From Nostocales cyanobacterium HT-58-2 (GTDB lineage Bacteria > Cyanobacteriota > Cyanobacteriia > Cyanobacteriales > Nostocaceae): 64,000 bases of DNA. The position numbers and the translations under genes were made by a program. The notes beneath the pieces are model-generated. The model was not told where the DNA came from. It saw only the letters and a program-made list of their open reading frames with translations, and did no database searches. Shown piece after piece: positions 1 through 10,857 of this stretch (position 1 is the stretch's first letter; each line of letters starts with the position of its first letter). The stretch is from positions 4,467,501 through 4,531,500 of the forward strand of contig CP019636.1 of the NCBI GenBank assembly GCA_002163975.1, given 5' to 3'.

Positions 1-424
1 ATTCACATGGGATTTCACGTGCCCCATGCTACTCGGGATTCAGCTACTATCCTTCAGTTTTCGACTACAGGACTCTCACCTTCTCTGGTGCAGTTTTTCG
101 CTGCTTCGTCTAACCTCTAGATTCGACATCGCTGTCCCACTACCCTAACAAGCAAGCTCGTTAGTTTAGGCTCTTCCCCTTTCGCTCACCACTACTCGGG
201 GAATCTCTTTTGATTTCTTTTCCTCCAGCTACTAAGATGTTTCAATTCGCTGGGTTGGCTCTTTCCTGTCTATAGATTCAACAGGTAGTTCTAAGGGTTC
301 CCCCATTCGGACATCTCCGGATCTCACGCTTGCTTCCAGCTCCCCGGAGCTTTTCGTTGGTAACCACGTCCTTCTTCGCCTCTGTGTGCCTAGGTATCCA
401 CCATTAGCCCTTGTTCGCTTGACT
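1..424 (-). rRNA. rrl: 23S ribosomal RNA, 5' part
   Basis: The reverse complement begins with the conserved bacterial 23S 5' end (GGTCAAGCGAACAAGGG-like, here ending near position 421-424), followed by the usual TGGATACCTAGGCACAC stretch. It runs leftward off the window, so only about 424 nt of the roughly 2.8-kb gene is present. It is the downstream gene of an rRNA operon read on the minus strand. The exact 5' end is placed by homology, to within a few bases. Confidence 0.95.
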
Positions 425-826
425 TCACATTGGTGGTTCGCAAACTCAACGTCTGCAAACTTTCGATACTCATGATACTCATGGTACTAACAATTGTCTT
501 GTTTTACCCTTGTATCACTCTTGTACCTACCTGCTACTTTCGCTTCACTTATGCAGTTTTCAAGGTTCTTCACTGGACTAGTATCCAGCAGTCTTGCTTC
601 TTCGTCTCACAAGATTGCTGAACTTGCTCATCCTAACCCATCACTCATCTTGCTGTTTGCAAGACGACCTCTATCGAACCAGTTCATAGTTTGAAAGCCA
701 GACTTTACATCTTTCCTCGACCGACCTCGGGATGTCTTTTCAGTTATCAGTTATCAATGCTCAGTTACCAGTTTTTTTGCTCACTGTTGACTGTTGATTG
801 TTCACTGAAAAGTGGGTCTCCCTAAA
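425..826 (-). other. 16S-23S internal transcribed spacer without tRNA genes
   Basis: This spacer of about 400 nt carries no tRNA-Ile or tRNA-Ala: I find no cloverleaf or TTCGAAT-type T-loop on the minus strand. The antiterminator boxA expected in cyanobacterial spacers is present at about 551-570 (minus strand reads GAACCTTGAAAACTGCAT). Close to 16S, 740-805 holds short repeated CAGTTATCAGTTA / CTGTTGA motifs, probably part of the D1-D1' helix. Cyanobacteria often have some rRNA operons with and some without spacer tRNAs, and this is the tRNA-less type. Confidence 0.85.
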
Positions 827-2319
<1,493 letters not shown>

Positions 2320-2497
2320 CATTTGAGTTTGTCAAGGCTATGGAAAATTTCTTTTCCAGAATCCTTATTCTTAGTTTTTTTGTCTTTGGGTTTCCCCTTT
2401 GACTCAATTTCTTTGACGAGGATATATAATGTTTTTGGCTTTCAAACTATTGTTTTGTCTTGGTTCGGCGTGTGTTTGTCTTCTTCACACTTTATCT

Positions 2498-2526
2498 AGT
2501 CTAGCCTCCTCTCTTTTGCTTGTCAA
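2498..2526 (-). promoter_or_regulatory. probable rRNA operon promoter
   Basis: On the minus strand TTGACA (2521-2526) is followed by exactly 17 bases and then TAGACT (2498-2503). This is a perfect -35 with a 4/6 -10 at ideal spacing. It would start a leader of about 170 nt before 16S. Further promoters upstream are possible; this is the best match I see. Confidence 0.55.
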
Positions 2527-2830
2527 GGGCTTGCTCAAACTTTTTTTCTCACCCCTTTCATTCCGTCTGGACAAAATTGCCCATCTAGAGTTCACCAGAC
2601 AGAGCAGTGGAGGAGGATTTTGCAGTTGAGTACACGGGTTTTGAAGAATCAAACCCGCTCCACTCCAAAGGCTGGGAATTTTGTTTAAGAACAGATCAAC
2701 CCTATTCACCCACTTTCTGTGGCTTCCCTTCTATCCTTGTTCTGCCCCTTTTGTCTGTCTTTCTGCTTGACCCTGTTGTTCTCTCTCTACGTTGCATATA
2801 GAAGAAACAAGATCACAGCATCTAGATGAA

Positions 2831-3050
2831 GCACTGTCATGTTGGACTAGAGAACTCACTTCTCATGAGTGCAACACTGGATGCGTTGTGTGTATGGAGC
2901 ACATCTTTAAGTTATTCCAATCACTTATCGTGGAACACTTTTCTCGTCCGGAAACACAGCAAGCCGCTTTCGACTATCTCGAAGCCTGATGAGACCGAGT
3001 GAAACGAAAAAATGAGTGACAAGTTGCAGAATCTGTCGAACCTACCGAGC
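2831..3050 (+). pseudogene. decayed IS701-like transposase, N-terminal remnant
   Basis: The frame contains EHFSRPETQQAAFDYLEA, then two stop codons, then DRVKRKNE, another stop and QVAESVEPTEP. This matches the start of IS701-type transposases, where a FxRPExRxxAxxYLxGLLS segment leads into a RKNGWQxAExxGExTP segment. The two halves stay in one frame but are broken by at least three stops. No catalytic DDE part can be recognised after about 3050. The rest of the 2527-3733 gap is AT-rich and shows no gene I can support. Family assignment is from memory of the motif. Confidence 0.45.
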
Positions 3051-3733
3051 CTTAACAAGTACAACATTTGTGAGGAATACGGAATGCGGACATAGTTTAT
3101 ACACAAATGTACAAACCACTCGTATGTGTCGAGGATCTTGAGTATAGATACAACGATATGAGTAAGGTATGTCTTTCGATAGAAGAGATCTGTAGAGATT
3201 TTGCTTTAAGACATCAAAAGTGAATTTCTTGTTTTTTAAGCATTGGTATGGCACTGAAGTTCTCAATGTAATGGAGTAGATCTTATGGTGGATAAGTTGT
3301 AGAGTCTCAGATAAATATAGGCAGGTAGTCTTGGAAAGATTTTCTTAACAAAGTCACTTGAGAAAACCCAAGTAAACAAGCAAGTAAACAAATTTGAATT
3401 ATAAATACATAACAAAAAGATCAAGTGTCTTCTATGGTCATAGAGATATAATATCTCACTTCACTTTCTTTGTTTAAAAATGGCAACTCTCCAATGAATG
3501 AAATTAGAAACATTTTAGTTGATAAGTTAAATTCCTCCCCAGTGCTGTCTCTGTTAATGCAGTATGTAGTTTATATTTTAGCTAAAGAAGCATAATAGCT
3601 AAATGAGCAAGAATCGAGCAAACAACATAACAAAGATTTACCTTATATTCAAAATCCAAGTTAGAAATGCTGGTTTTAGCTTAAGTGATAGACAATTAAG
3701 CTTCTTTTAACTGAAAATTATCTCTTCTGAGCC

Positions 3734-4498
3734 ATGAGTTTTGTTCGCTTTTCTAAATTACGTAAAAGTCTTGCCTTCTTTCTTGGTGGTTTAGGAACTG
3801 CTGTAGGTGTGGGATTATCTACTCCAGCACCAGCCAGTGCGGTTTCCTGGGGACAGTTACTTTTTAATGGTGTTCAGTTGTTGCAACTTTCTAATTTGTC
3901 AACAGAGCAAAAGGTGGCACTAGGTCGTGAAATTCACCAACAGGTTCGTAGTCAATACAGACTGAGTACTAGTGCTTCTGTTAGCCGCGTGGGTCAACGC
4001 TTGGCGAATGCTAGTGACTGTTCTCAAATTCCTTTTAAATTTTATGTGGTTCAAGACCAAAGCATTAATGCTTTTGCAACCACAGGAGGATACGTTTATG
4101 TACATACTGGGCTACTTAATGCGGTGGATAATGAAGACCAACTAGCAGCTGTTTTAGGTCATGAAATTGCTCATGTATGTAACGATGACCTAATTGACAA
4201 GCTCAAACAAGCACAACTAGCTCAAGGGGCAGCCTCACTGGCTGGGTTAGACCGCAGTACTCTGGCTGCTGTAGCTTATAAACTTGCTGTAGACCTACCC
4301 AACAGCCGCGGAGCTGAATTCAACGCTGATGACAAAGGATTACGATATATGCAACGAGCAGGTTATAACCCTAGTGCTATGCCTGCATTCTTAACTAAAT
4401 TGATGAATCAGCGTTCTACACCAACATTTCTGAGTAGCCATCCAGCACCACGAGAGCGAATTTCTGTTTTACAAAAAAAACTTGCGACTAATCAGTAA
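3734..4498 (+). CDS. M48 family metalloprotease, exported
   Basis: This 254-aa zinc protease of the Peptidase_M48 / YggG-LoiP type probably acts on damaged or misfolded proteins in the periplasm or thylakoid lumen. An N-terminal signal-like segment (residues 5-35, positively charged start, hydrophobic core, AxA near PAPASA) precedes the mature domain. The zinc motif HEIAH lies around residue 143, and the downstream EFNAD supplies the third ligand as in the family. The final SSHPAPRERI is the usual M48 substrate-groove segment. It starts at ATG and stands alone. The long upstream gap is AT-rich. Confidence 0.85.
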   Translation: MSFVRFSKLRKSLAFFLGGLGTAVGVGLSTPAPASAVSWGQLLFNGVQLLQLSNLSTEQKVALGREIHQQVRSQYRLSTSASVSRVGQRLANASDCSQIPFKFYVVQDQSINAFATTGGYVYVHTGLLNAVDNEDQLAAVLGHEIAHVCNDDLIDKLKQAQLAQGAASLAGLDRSTLAAVAYKLAVDLPNSRGAEFNADDKGLRYMQRAGYNPSAMPAFLTKLMNQRSTPTFLSSHPAPRERISVLQKKLATNQ

Positions 4499-4870
4499 AG
4501 ATAGCAAGAAACTTCGTTTCAAAAAGGAACTGGGTTGCTGAGTTCATTGCTGTAAATTGCACCAGTATATTCTTATGACAAGAGTTATTAGAGTGCATAT
4601 CGTGTTGGTGCAGTAAGATTGCCTGCGCATTCTCCTCCGTTAGTAGGAGGTTTGAACTGTGAAGAGGTTGTATTCTAAGTAGCAAAACTGTTTTACATTT
4701 CATCGGATAGACAGTTAACACCTATAGTGGTAGTTGAATTAAACTATGTAGTCGTACGATGCTATTAGACTGCTTCCTAAGTCAAAAGAGAAGAAAATAG
4801 ATTGTCGTTCAATCTTAGAGGTGATAATTTTCCATTTTGATATCTAGCACTAGACAGCAGGAGGCTCATC
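4499..4870. other. gap without gene
   Basis: There are 372 bases between the M48 protease and the DUF2795 gene. I see no credible frame, RNA or terminator. The reverse-strand frame at 4488-4721 overlaps the protease end and has no recognisable protein features. Confidence 0.5.
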
Positions 4871-5068
4871 ATGGTTGAAGTGAACCTAGTGCAGTTACAG
4901 AAAAACTTGAACGAAGTTGAATATCCGGTTAGCAAGAAAAACTTAATTTTTTATGCCGAGGAAAAAGGAGTTGACGAAGGAGTCCTCAGAATGCTTAAGA
5001 ATTTGCCAAATAAACAGTATCAAACGCAAGCTGAGGTAAGGAAAGCTCTTAGCGAGGATAACAAATGA
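4871..5068 (+). CDS. DUF2795 family small protein
   Basis: This 65-aa protein is a complete DUF2795 domain: VNxxxLQKxLxxVxYPxSKxxL at the start, then an acidic helix (EEKGVDEGVLRML) and the typical NLPNKQYQTQAEVRKAL end. A strong ribosome site (AGGAGG, 4859-4864) precedes the ATG. The function is unknown. Family members are small helical proteins found near stress genes. It is monocistronic, with its own terminator about 45 bases downstream. Confidence 0.8.
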   Translation: MVEVNLVQLQKNLNEVEYPVSKKNLIFYAEEKGVDEGVLRMLKNLPNKQYQTQAEVRKALSEDNK

Positions 5069-5109
5069 GATAGCTGCTGACTTTTTTAGTTTGTCATGAT
5101 TTGTATCTT

Positions 5110-5138
5110 TGCTGTAGTAAAAGCTACAGCATTTTTTT
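5110..5138 (+). terminator. rho-independent terminator after the DUF2795 gene
   Basis: A perfect 8-bp stem TGCTGTAG / CTACAGCA (5110-5117, 5124-5131) with a 6-base loop is followed by seven T (5132-5138). Confidence 0.85.
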
Positions 5139-5756
5139 ATGTATTGACTACTTCGTCACAAAGTATCCTTATGATAAAAATAAATTTACAGGAATCTGAT
5201 AAACGAAAATTTTTGATTTTAATAAACTATTCACTAATCATCAATACTTTTAATAGGTCATCATAAGTGTGGGAGGTTTCTGACACGATATGAACAAGCC
5301 AGCGGCTTTTATTACTTGGGGCGATCGCTTCCTAAAGTAACTTAGCATTATGGTGCGCTCTGAGAATAGCGTAGAAATAACTTGGGAGGAATAGGGAGAA
5401 TATCCTTGACGTAGGTGGTTGAGCACACATTCTTGTTGGTGATCGTCAAAATCACGAGAGCACAAATATTGAAGAAGTTTATACTTAGTGAATCTATCAA
5501 AGAGGGCACTTAGTACAGGTTTGCATATCTTAGTAACCAACTTTGCCTTACATAAGTCTCATTAGTTAAGCTTTAAATAACGCTACGGATTTATGACATT
5601 CTTGCTTTTGGGCGGTGATCAAAATCACTAGTGGAAGGGTGCATGCGCTTTGAGAACTAAGCTTCATCAAAAGTCAGGATTTTTTCGGCTTTCCTATAAG
5701 ATAAGAAACTAAGGCAGTATCAATTGGTTGCTCCTTTTCCTTGTTGTGCTTTGCCC
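5139..5756. other. gap with one CRP-like palindrome
   Basis: No convincing gene lies between the DUF2795 terminator and the histidine kinase start. A minus-strand frame (5250-5540, 96 aa) has no recognisable domain and I do not call it. GTGATC-AA-AATCAC at 5615-5628 fits GTGA-N6-TCAC, the spacing of CRP/SYCRP1 sites. A related GTGAT...ATCAC pair with wider spacing lies near 5440-5460. Confidence 0.4.
5615..5628. promoter_or_regulatory. candidate CRP-type operator
   Basis: The symmetric GTGA-N6-TCAC lies about 130 bases upstream of the DICT-domain kinase. The match to the CRP family core is exact, but a 14-base palindrome can occur by chance, and the outer bases do not extend the symmetry well. 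Confidence 0.22.
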
Positions 5757-7223
5757 ATGAATTTTTCTTTTGCTCAGGATTTGTCCATTTATCAGTTGGC
5801 TTTGGAGGTGCTTGCTCCTGCCCAACCATTGCCTCATAGTCCTGCAACTCTGCTGTCACTTTTGAGATCACAAATTGATTTACTCATTGAGCAACAGATT
5901 ACAGCTACTTTATGGGTCAAACTACCACCAGGAAAAATGTGGCACTCAGAAATTCAGCGTTATTCTCAACAAGTGAGAACGTCTGGTGTCATTCGTACTT
6001 TACATATAGAAGAAATCAGAAGCAAGGCAGATGGGGAACTCGGGGTTTCTACGGAATGGGCATTAGAGAGAATAAGGAAGTGGGAGGATAGTGAAAGCAA
6101 TCTCTCTCTCTATCGCAACATTTCATCAGAGAACTTGAATGACATAAGAGTATACAGCCAGCCAGATAGTCGATTGCAACGGGAATACTTTTTGATGGTG
6201 TTGTCGCCCAAGTTTTGCTGTCTGATTTTGGCTCACAGACCATTGAGAAGACGTAGAAATAACTCGGTAAAAGCCAACAGAATAAAAAAACCGCTGTTAT
6301 TTGCCATAACGACTTTTGATAGCAAAGCCATTCAGCAAGTCTTAGATGTTGTTAAACAGGCAATCACACCAAAATCATCCTTGTTTGTACCTACTGATTT
6401 TATTTGTCCCTCAGCACATGAGCCAGCACTCATAGGTCAACTATTGGCAAAACAACTCCGGCGCCATGATGAAATTTCTCGTCACATAACGATAAAGCGT
6501 CTCGCTAGGATGCAGGAGCAAAATCAAAAGCTGCACCATACTCTCGAACTTAAAGATGAATACTTGAGTAATGTGTGTCAGGAACTGCGTACACCTTTAA
6601 CACACATGAAAACAGCGCTGAGTCTTTTAAATTCTCCTAATTTGAAACCTCCTCAGCGACAACGTTATTTTCAGATGCTCAATACTCAGTGCGATCGCCA
6701 AAATGCCCTCATTACTGGTGTGTTAGATCTAGTGCAGTTAGAGCACAATTTAGAGCGGATGCCGTTAGAGCATGTACGTCTGTTTGAAGTTGTGCCTGGA
6801 GTTGTTAGTATCTACCAGCCCCTAGCTCGAGAAAAAGGTATCATGTTAGCCTACACCGTACCTACTGAACTTCCACCTGTTTGGTGTGTGAGCGGTGGGC
6901 TGAGGCAAATTGTCATTAATTTGCTCTCCAACAGTATTAAGTTCACCCCCAATGGTGGACAGGTTTGGGTACGAGGACGTGCTCTGGGAAATTACGTTCA
7001 ATTAGAATTTCGTGATAGTGGTATTGGTATTGCCGATAGTGAGATTCCCAAAATTTTTGATCGCTTTTATCGCGTACGTCCAGTCGTAACTGAAGATCCG
7101 GGTGGTGTAGGTTTGGGCTTATCAATCGTGCAATTATTACTATCTCGTTGCGATGGGTCTATCTCTGTCAAAAGTAAGCTGTATGAAGGTTCCATTTTTA
7201 CTGTACAGTTGGCGATCGCGTAG
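5757..7223 (+). CDS. DICT-domain histidine kinase with Gln in place of H-box His
   Basis: This 488-aa protein has an N-terminal sensory half (about residues 1-235) resembling the DICT domain of cyanobacterial diguanylate cyclases and two-component proteins. A HisKA-like dimerisation helix pair and a complete HATPase_c domain follow. The ATP-binding boxes look intact: LLSNSIKFT (N), DSGIGI (G1), FDRFYRV (F) and GGVGLGLSI (G2). The H-box reads NVCQELRTPLT, so the usual phospho-accepting His is Gln. The longer frame opens at TTG 5724; ATG 5757 gives the family-like start MNFSFAQDLSIYQLAL. The stop codon lies inside a dispersed repeat (7217-7241). Without the His it may not autophosphorylate in the classical way. 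Confidence 0.75.
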   Translation: MNFSFAQDLSIYQLALEVLAPAQPLPHSPATLLSLLRSQIDLLIEQQITATLWVKLPPGKMWHSEIQRYSQQVRTSGVIRTLHIEEIRSKADGELGVSTEWALERIRKWEDSESNLSLYRNISSENLNDIRVYSQPDSRLQREYFLMVLSPKFCCLILAHRPLRRRRNNSVKANRIKKPLLFAITTFDSKAIQQVLDVVKQAITPKSSLFVPTDFICPSAHEPALIGQLLAKQLRRHDEISRHITIKRLARMQEQNQKLHHTLELKDEYLSNVCQELRTPLTHMKTALSLLNSPNLKPPQRQRYFQMLNTQCDRQNALITGVLDLVQLEHNLERMPLEHVRLFEVVPGVVSIYQPLAREKGIMLAYTVPTELPPVWCVSGGLRQIVINLLSNSIKFTPNGGQVWVRGRALGNYVQLEFRDSGIGIADSEIPKIFDRFYRVRPVVTEDPGGVGLGLSIVQLLLSRCDGSISVKSKLYEGSIFTVQLAIA

Positions 7224-7241
7224 CGTCTCCGTAAGGAGAAG
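7217..7241 (+). repeat. dispersed short repeat overlapping the kinase stop codon
   Basis: GCGTAGCGTCTCCGTAAGGA and the following GAAGC form a copy of a dispersed element also present, inverted and with one change, near 54115-54141. The kinase stop TAG (7221-7223) is supplied by this repeat. Confidence 0.5.
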
Positions 7242-8444
7242 CAAGTGAGGTTTTCCCTCCGTAAAAAACTGTGGTACTGGTCTCACCTCCTGCAAGACTG
7301 GCTCTTCTCCTGTATGACTAGTGCTCCTTCTGACTCTGAATTCTGCTGTATCTCTAAGCTATTAAATTTTTTTTTAAGATAACATTCTAGAACTTTTAAC
7401 ATAACATTCTAGAAAAAGAAGAATGTTTTAGCTTTAGTTTATATTAGGCGTTTAAGCGTAGTGACTTCAAGCGATGCCGTAACCAGGTAAAAGGATGAAA
7501 TAAGAATATAAGTTCACTAATTTATTCTTTTTGTATGATTACACCTAGATCTGGTAATATACTTTTTTATTCACATGACAAATTTTCATGACAAGTTTTC
7601 CTGTTGAAAACACCGCAAAAAAATTGGAGTTTACCGTAAAAAATGATATGCAATATATTAGATATCAAGTAACATAACGAAAAGAAAAAATATAAAAATT
7701 AAGTTTTTCTTATAATTAATTTTATTTTATTTAAAAGTATCTACATGAATAATGTTTCATTAAATTTTACTTGATGAAAATTTATCTTATTTGATAAACT
7801 TATGTTTAACATCTATTTTTTTCTCTCTGTAAAGATATAATCAGCATAAGTTCTATGCTTAAAATGCAATATCAGTCTGATTTTGTTACCAGGTAGGCAT
7901 CGCTAGATAAGGCTGTTGAGTGTTTGTATAACTTGCAATGAATCATCTTGAAGCGCATTAGTACTTGTGGTTATTAGCAGTCATTCCTAAAAGAGGTTGA
8001 CTAAAATATGCTTACGCGTTAAATTCTTAACAAATCTACATCAGTCTGCCTAATCTACGGTTTACTCCAAACATTCTGTTACATCGGGAGTAAGCCAAGA
8101 GCGGAGGAACCAAGTTTGGGGCTCATCTGACAAAAAAGTAAAAAATGAAGAATAAAGAATGAAAAAAAACAAAATAACTCTAGTTCTTTACTTCTGTCTT
8201 TTTTTCTGACTTTCTCTTTTGTAAGAAGGACATCTCTCAGTCCTAGCCCGTCAGCTAACTTCGTCGGCATTGAGAGGAGACTGAACGAGCAGCATACTTA
8301 CAAGTTATGCCTTGTTCTCGTCAGTGTCCTTGGCTGGTATCTGTGCACTTCGTTGTACCTGCCCTCGACCATAAGTAAAGGGAACATTTACCTTGTCTTT
8401 TGGCAGCTGAGGCAGGAAAAAATGCCATGTGGTGAAGTTCAACT
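7224..8444. other. 1.2-kb AT-rich gap with iterated TTCTAGAA boxes
   Basis: I see no gene here. ATAACATTCTAGAA occurs twice in direct repeat at 7379-7392 and 7401-7414 (22 bases apart, two helical turns), each holding the palindrome TTCTAGAA. An inverted GAATGTT follows at 7421-7427. The remainder to 8240 is very AT-rich. A minus-strand frame at 8079-8270 is not credible. Confidence 0.5.
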
Positions 8445-9722
8445 ATGTTACCGACCAAAAAGTATCGCATCGCTCTGATTTCTGTTGATGGAGACCCAGC
8501 TGCAGAGATTGGAAAGGAAGAGGCTGGAGGACAAAATGTCTACGTGCGGCAAGTAGGTTTGGCGCTTGCTCAGCAGGGTTGGCAGGTGGATATGTTTACT
8601 CGCCGAAACAGTTCTGAGCAAGCTGCTATTGTGCAACATGAACCGAATTGTCGAACTATCCGGTTAAAGACTGGACCTGCTGAATTTATAGGACGGGATC
8701 ACTTATTCAAGTATCTACCTGAATTCATTGCAGAGTTCCAGAAATTCCAGCAGAATCAAGGATTTCAGTACTCTCTGATTCATAGTAACTACTGGCTATC
8801 TTCGTGGGTAGGTATGGAACTGAAAAAGTATCAACCGTTGATTCAGCTGCATACTTATCACTCTTTAGGAGCAGTCAAGTACAACACTATCTCAGATATT
8901 CCAGCAATTGCTAACCAGCGATTAGCCATTGAAAAAGCCTGTCTGGAAACTGTGGACAGAGTGATTGCAACTAGTCCTCAAGAACAGGAACATATGCGAA
9001 GACTCGTTTCCACTCAAGGGCAAATCGAAGTCATTCCCTGTGGGACTGATGTTGATAAGTTTGGGTCTATTCAACGGTCTACAGCACGACAAAACTTAGG
9101 AATTGCATTGGATGCCAAGATAGTTCTTTACGTCGGTCGCTTTGATCGGCGAAAGGGCATTGAGACACTGGTGCGAGCTATTGCAAACTCCAGTTTGCGA
9201 GGTCAAGCTAACCTAAAACTCATCATTGGAGGAGGTTATCGTCCTGGTTACAGCGACGGTATTGAGCGCGATCGCATCGCAAACATCGTGACTGAACTTG
9301 GATTGGAAAATTGCACAATCTTTCCAGGTCGCTTAGATGATTCTGTTCTCCCCTTCTACTACGCAGCTGCAGATGTGTGTGTAGTACCTAGTCACTATGA
9401 ACCTTTTGGTTTAGTGGCGATTGAGGCAATGGCTAGTCGGACTCCAGTTGTGGCGAGTGATGTTGGTGGATTGAAGTTTACAGTCGTGCCTGAAGTGACT
9501 GGATTACTCGTTCCCTCTAAAGATGAAGTCGCTTTTGCCGCTGCTATTGACCGCATTCTGACCAATCCAGCTTGGCGAGATCAATTAGGTGAGGCTGGTC
9601 GGCAACGTGTAGAAATTGCCTTTAGTTGGCAAAGTGTGGCATCCCGATTGACTCAGATATACACACATCTGCTAAATCAGACAATGCCATCAATACAAAG
9701 CAAATCGCAAGTTGCAGCTTAA
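8445..9722 (+). CDS. GT4 glycosyltransferase, sucrose-phosphate-synthase-like
   Basis: This 425-aa enzyme has a GT-B fold and would transfer a sugar from a nucleotide sugar. The N-terminal domain carries GKEEAGGQNVYVRQVGLAL, a sucrose synthase / sucrose-phosphate synthase type glycine-rich acceptor loop. The C-terminal domain carries YVGRFDRRKGIETL and the nucleotide-sugar motif HYEPFGLVAIEAM (EX7E), as in GT4 enzymes. The length matches the minimal SPS proteins of cyanobacteria, which lack the C-terminal phosphatase domain. Other GT4 acceptors cannot be excluded. It is monocistronic, and the ATG start agrees with the start of the conserved domain. Confidence 0.75.
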   Translation: MLPTKKYRIALISVDGDPAAEIGKEEAGGQNVYVRQVGLALAQQGWQVDMFTRRNSSEQAAIVQHEPNCRTIRLKTGPAEFIGRDHLFKYLPEFIAEFQKFQQNQGFQYSLIHSNYWLSSWVGMELKKYQPLIQLHTYHSLGAVKYNTISDIPAIANQRLAIEKACLETVDRVIATSPQEQEHMRRLVSTQGQIEVIPCGTDVDKFGSIQRSTARQNLGIALDAKIVLYVGRFDRRKGIETLVRAIANSSLRGQANLKLIIGGGYRPGYSDGIERDRIANIVTELGLENCTIFPGRLDDSVLPFYYAAADVCVVPSHYEPFGLVAIEAMASRTPVVASDVGGLKFTVVPEVTGLLVPSKDEVAFAAAIDRILTNPAWRDQLGEAGRQRVEIAFSWQSVASRLTQIYTHLLNQTMPSIQSKSQVAA

Positions 9723-9935
9723 TTTTTATAGCCTTGATAGTGTCGAGTAAGTAGAAGCGCAATCCCTTGTACCTACCCATACCAAATGCTAGATGGAAAA
9801 AATTCCGGACTCAGCACTTAGAACTCAGCACTAGTAAATAGAGCAATTCTGCTTAATGACTTTGCTAAAGAGCAAAAACGCACACAAAAAATAAAAAGCC
9901 AGCTACTAAATCTCTCACATTAGGGAGTTGTCAAT

Positions 9936-10157
9936 ATGCTGAATATCGGGGACTACGTACAGCATCAAATGACAGGACAGATAGGTCATGTCATTGGTTA
10001 TGGACATCAAATACTGCAAGGAGTCTATTTAACCACTTTAAAAGTACGAGCAAGCAACAATCAGGGAATTGATAATCAGAGTAAGTTTATTGAGGATGTG
10101 TATTCTGAATGGGTTCTAGCAGACCCAACAGAAAGCAAAATGGCACTACAAGCTTGA
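9936..10157 (+). CDS. conserved cyanobacterial small protein, unknown function
   Basis: This 73-aa soluble protein resembles short KOW/SH3-like barrels: it opens MLNIGDYVQHQMTGQIGHVIGYGHQ, with repeated beta-prone stretches and a VEDVYSEW-like end (IEDVYSEWVLA). A ribosome site (AGGGAG) lies 10 bases before the ATG. I recognise the pattern as a conserved hypothetical in filamentous cyanobacteria but know no role. A gap of about 500 bases follows. Confidence 0.6.
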   Translation: MLNIGDYVQHQMTGQIGHVIGYGHQILQGVYLTTLKVRASNNQGIDNQSKFIEDVYSEWVLADPTESKMALQA

Positions 10158-10665
10158 TACTACTGGAATCAACCATTGCAACAAATCAAATTCTCACCCT
10201 TTCTTTGAAGAAGGGGTTAGGAAGAAGGTTTTGTAGCAAATGTTTGTTGAAACGGTATAGGTAGCTGCTGTCTTAACAGCATATGAGAGGGGCAAGTCCA
10301 TGAGACTTTGCCCCACATAGTAATGCTATAAAATCTATAGTTTTGAATAGGCATTGATCGCAAAGATATAGTTGCTCAAAATATCTCAAATTAGAAATAG
10401 ATCAGTTCTTGGTTACATGGAACACCTGTAGGTACGATATTATTAATCGTTGTGTTGATTGTTGTCTTTCCACACAAACCAGTATTTTCCTCAATTGATA
10501 AACCTTACCAGAGAAAGACGATTATTTGTCTTTCATTTTCATAGTATCTATATAACTTGGTTTTAAGTAGCTAGTATTATCTCCAATAGTCCGAAAACTT
10601 GTTGGTTCTTATTGGTTATAGATACCAAGTCTGAGTGAGTACAGACGTGAATAAGGAAACTAATT
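10158..10665. other. gap without called gene
   Basis: Roughly 500 bases between the 73-aa protein and the small membrane peptide hold no recognisable gene, RNA or strong terminator. Confidence 0.4.
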
Positions 10666-10761
10666 ATGCAGTTTAATTTGACTTTATTTTGGATCACTCT
10701 ATCATTTGTGATTGTGGGAGCGATCGCACTCCTTCTCCAACCTGCTATCGATTTTCACTAA
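10666..10761 (+). CDS. putative 31-aa single-span membrane peptide
   Basis: ATG at 10666 is preceded by AAGGA at a good distance (10652-10656). The peptide is MQFNLTLFWITLSFVIVGAI followed by ALLLQPAIDFH, a single hydrophobic helix. It contains an in-frame HIP1-like GCGATCGC, so it could be chance. It lies about 100 bases upstream of a six-TM protein on the same strand. Small one-helix proteins are common in cyanobacterial membranes. No family is recognised. Confidence 0.4.
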   Translation: MQFNLTLFWITLSFVIVGAIALLLQPAIDFH

Positions 10762-10857
10762 ATAGAGGAGATGACTGAGTGATAAGTTCTGAGCTTAGTA
10801 CTTAGAAATCTGAGTATTCCCAGTCAATATTTCCTCAACCTACTATCAAATTGACTT

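Noticed and set aside
5250..5540. 96-aa minus-strand frame upstream of the histidine kinase
   Set aside because: It has no domain, no clear ribosome site and low-complexity composition. It lies in an AT-rich gap with repeat-like palindromes.
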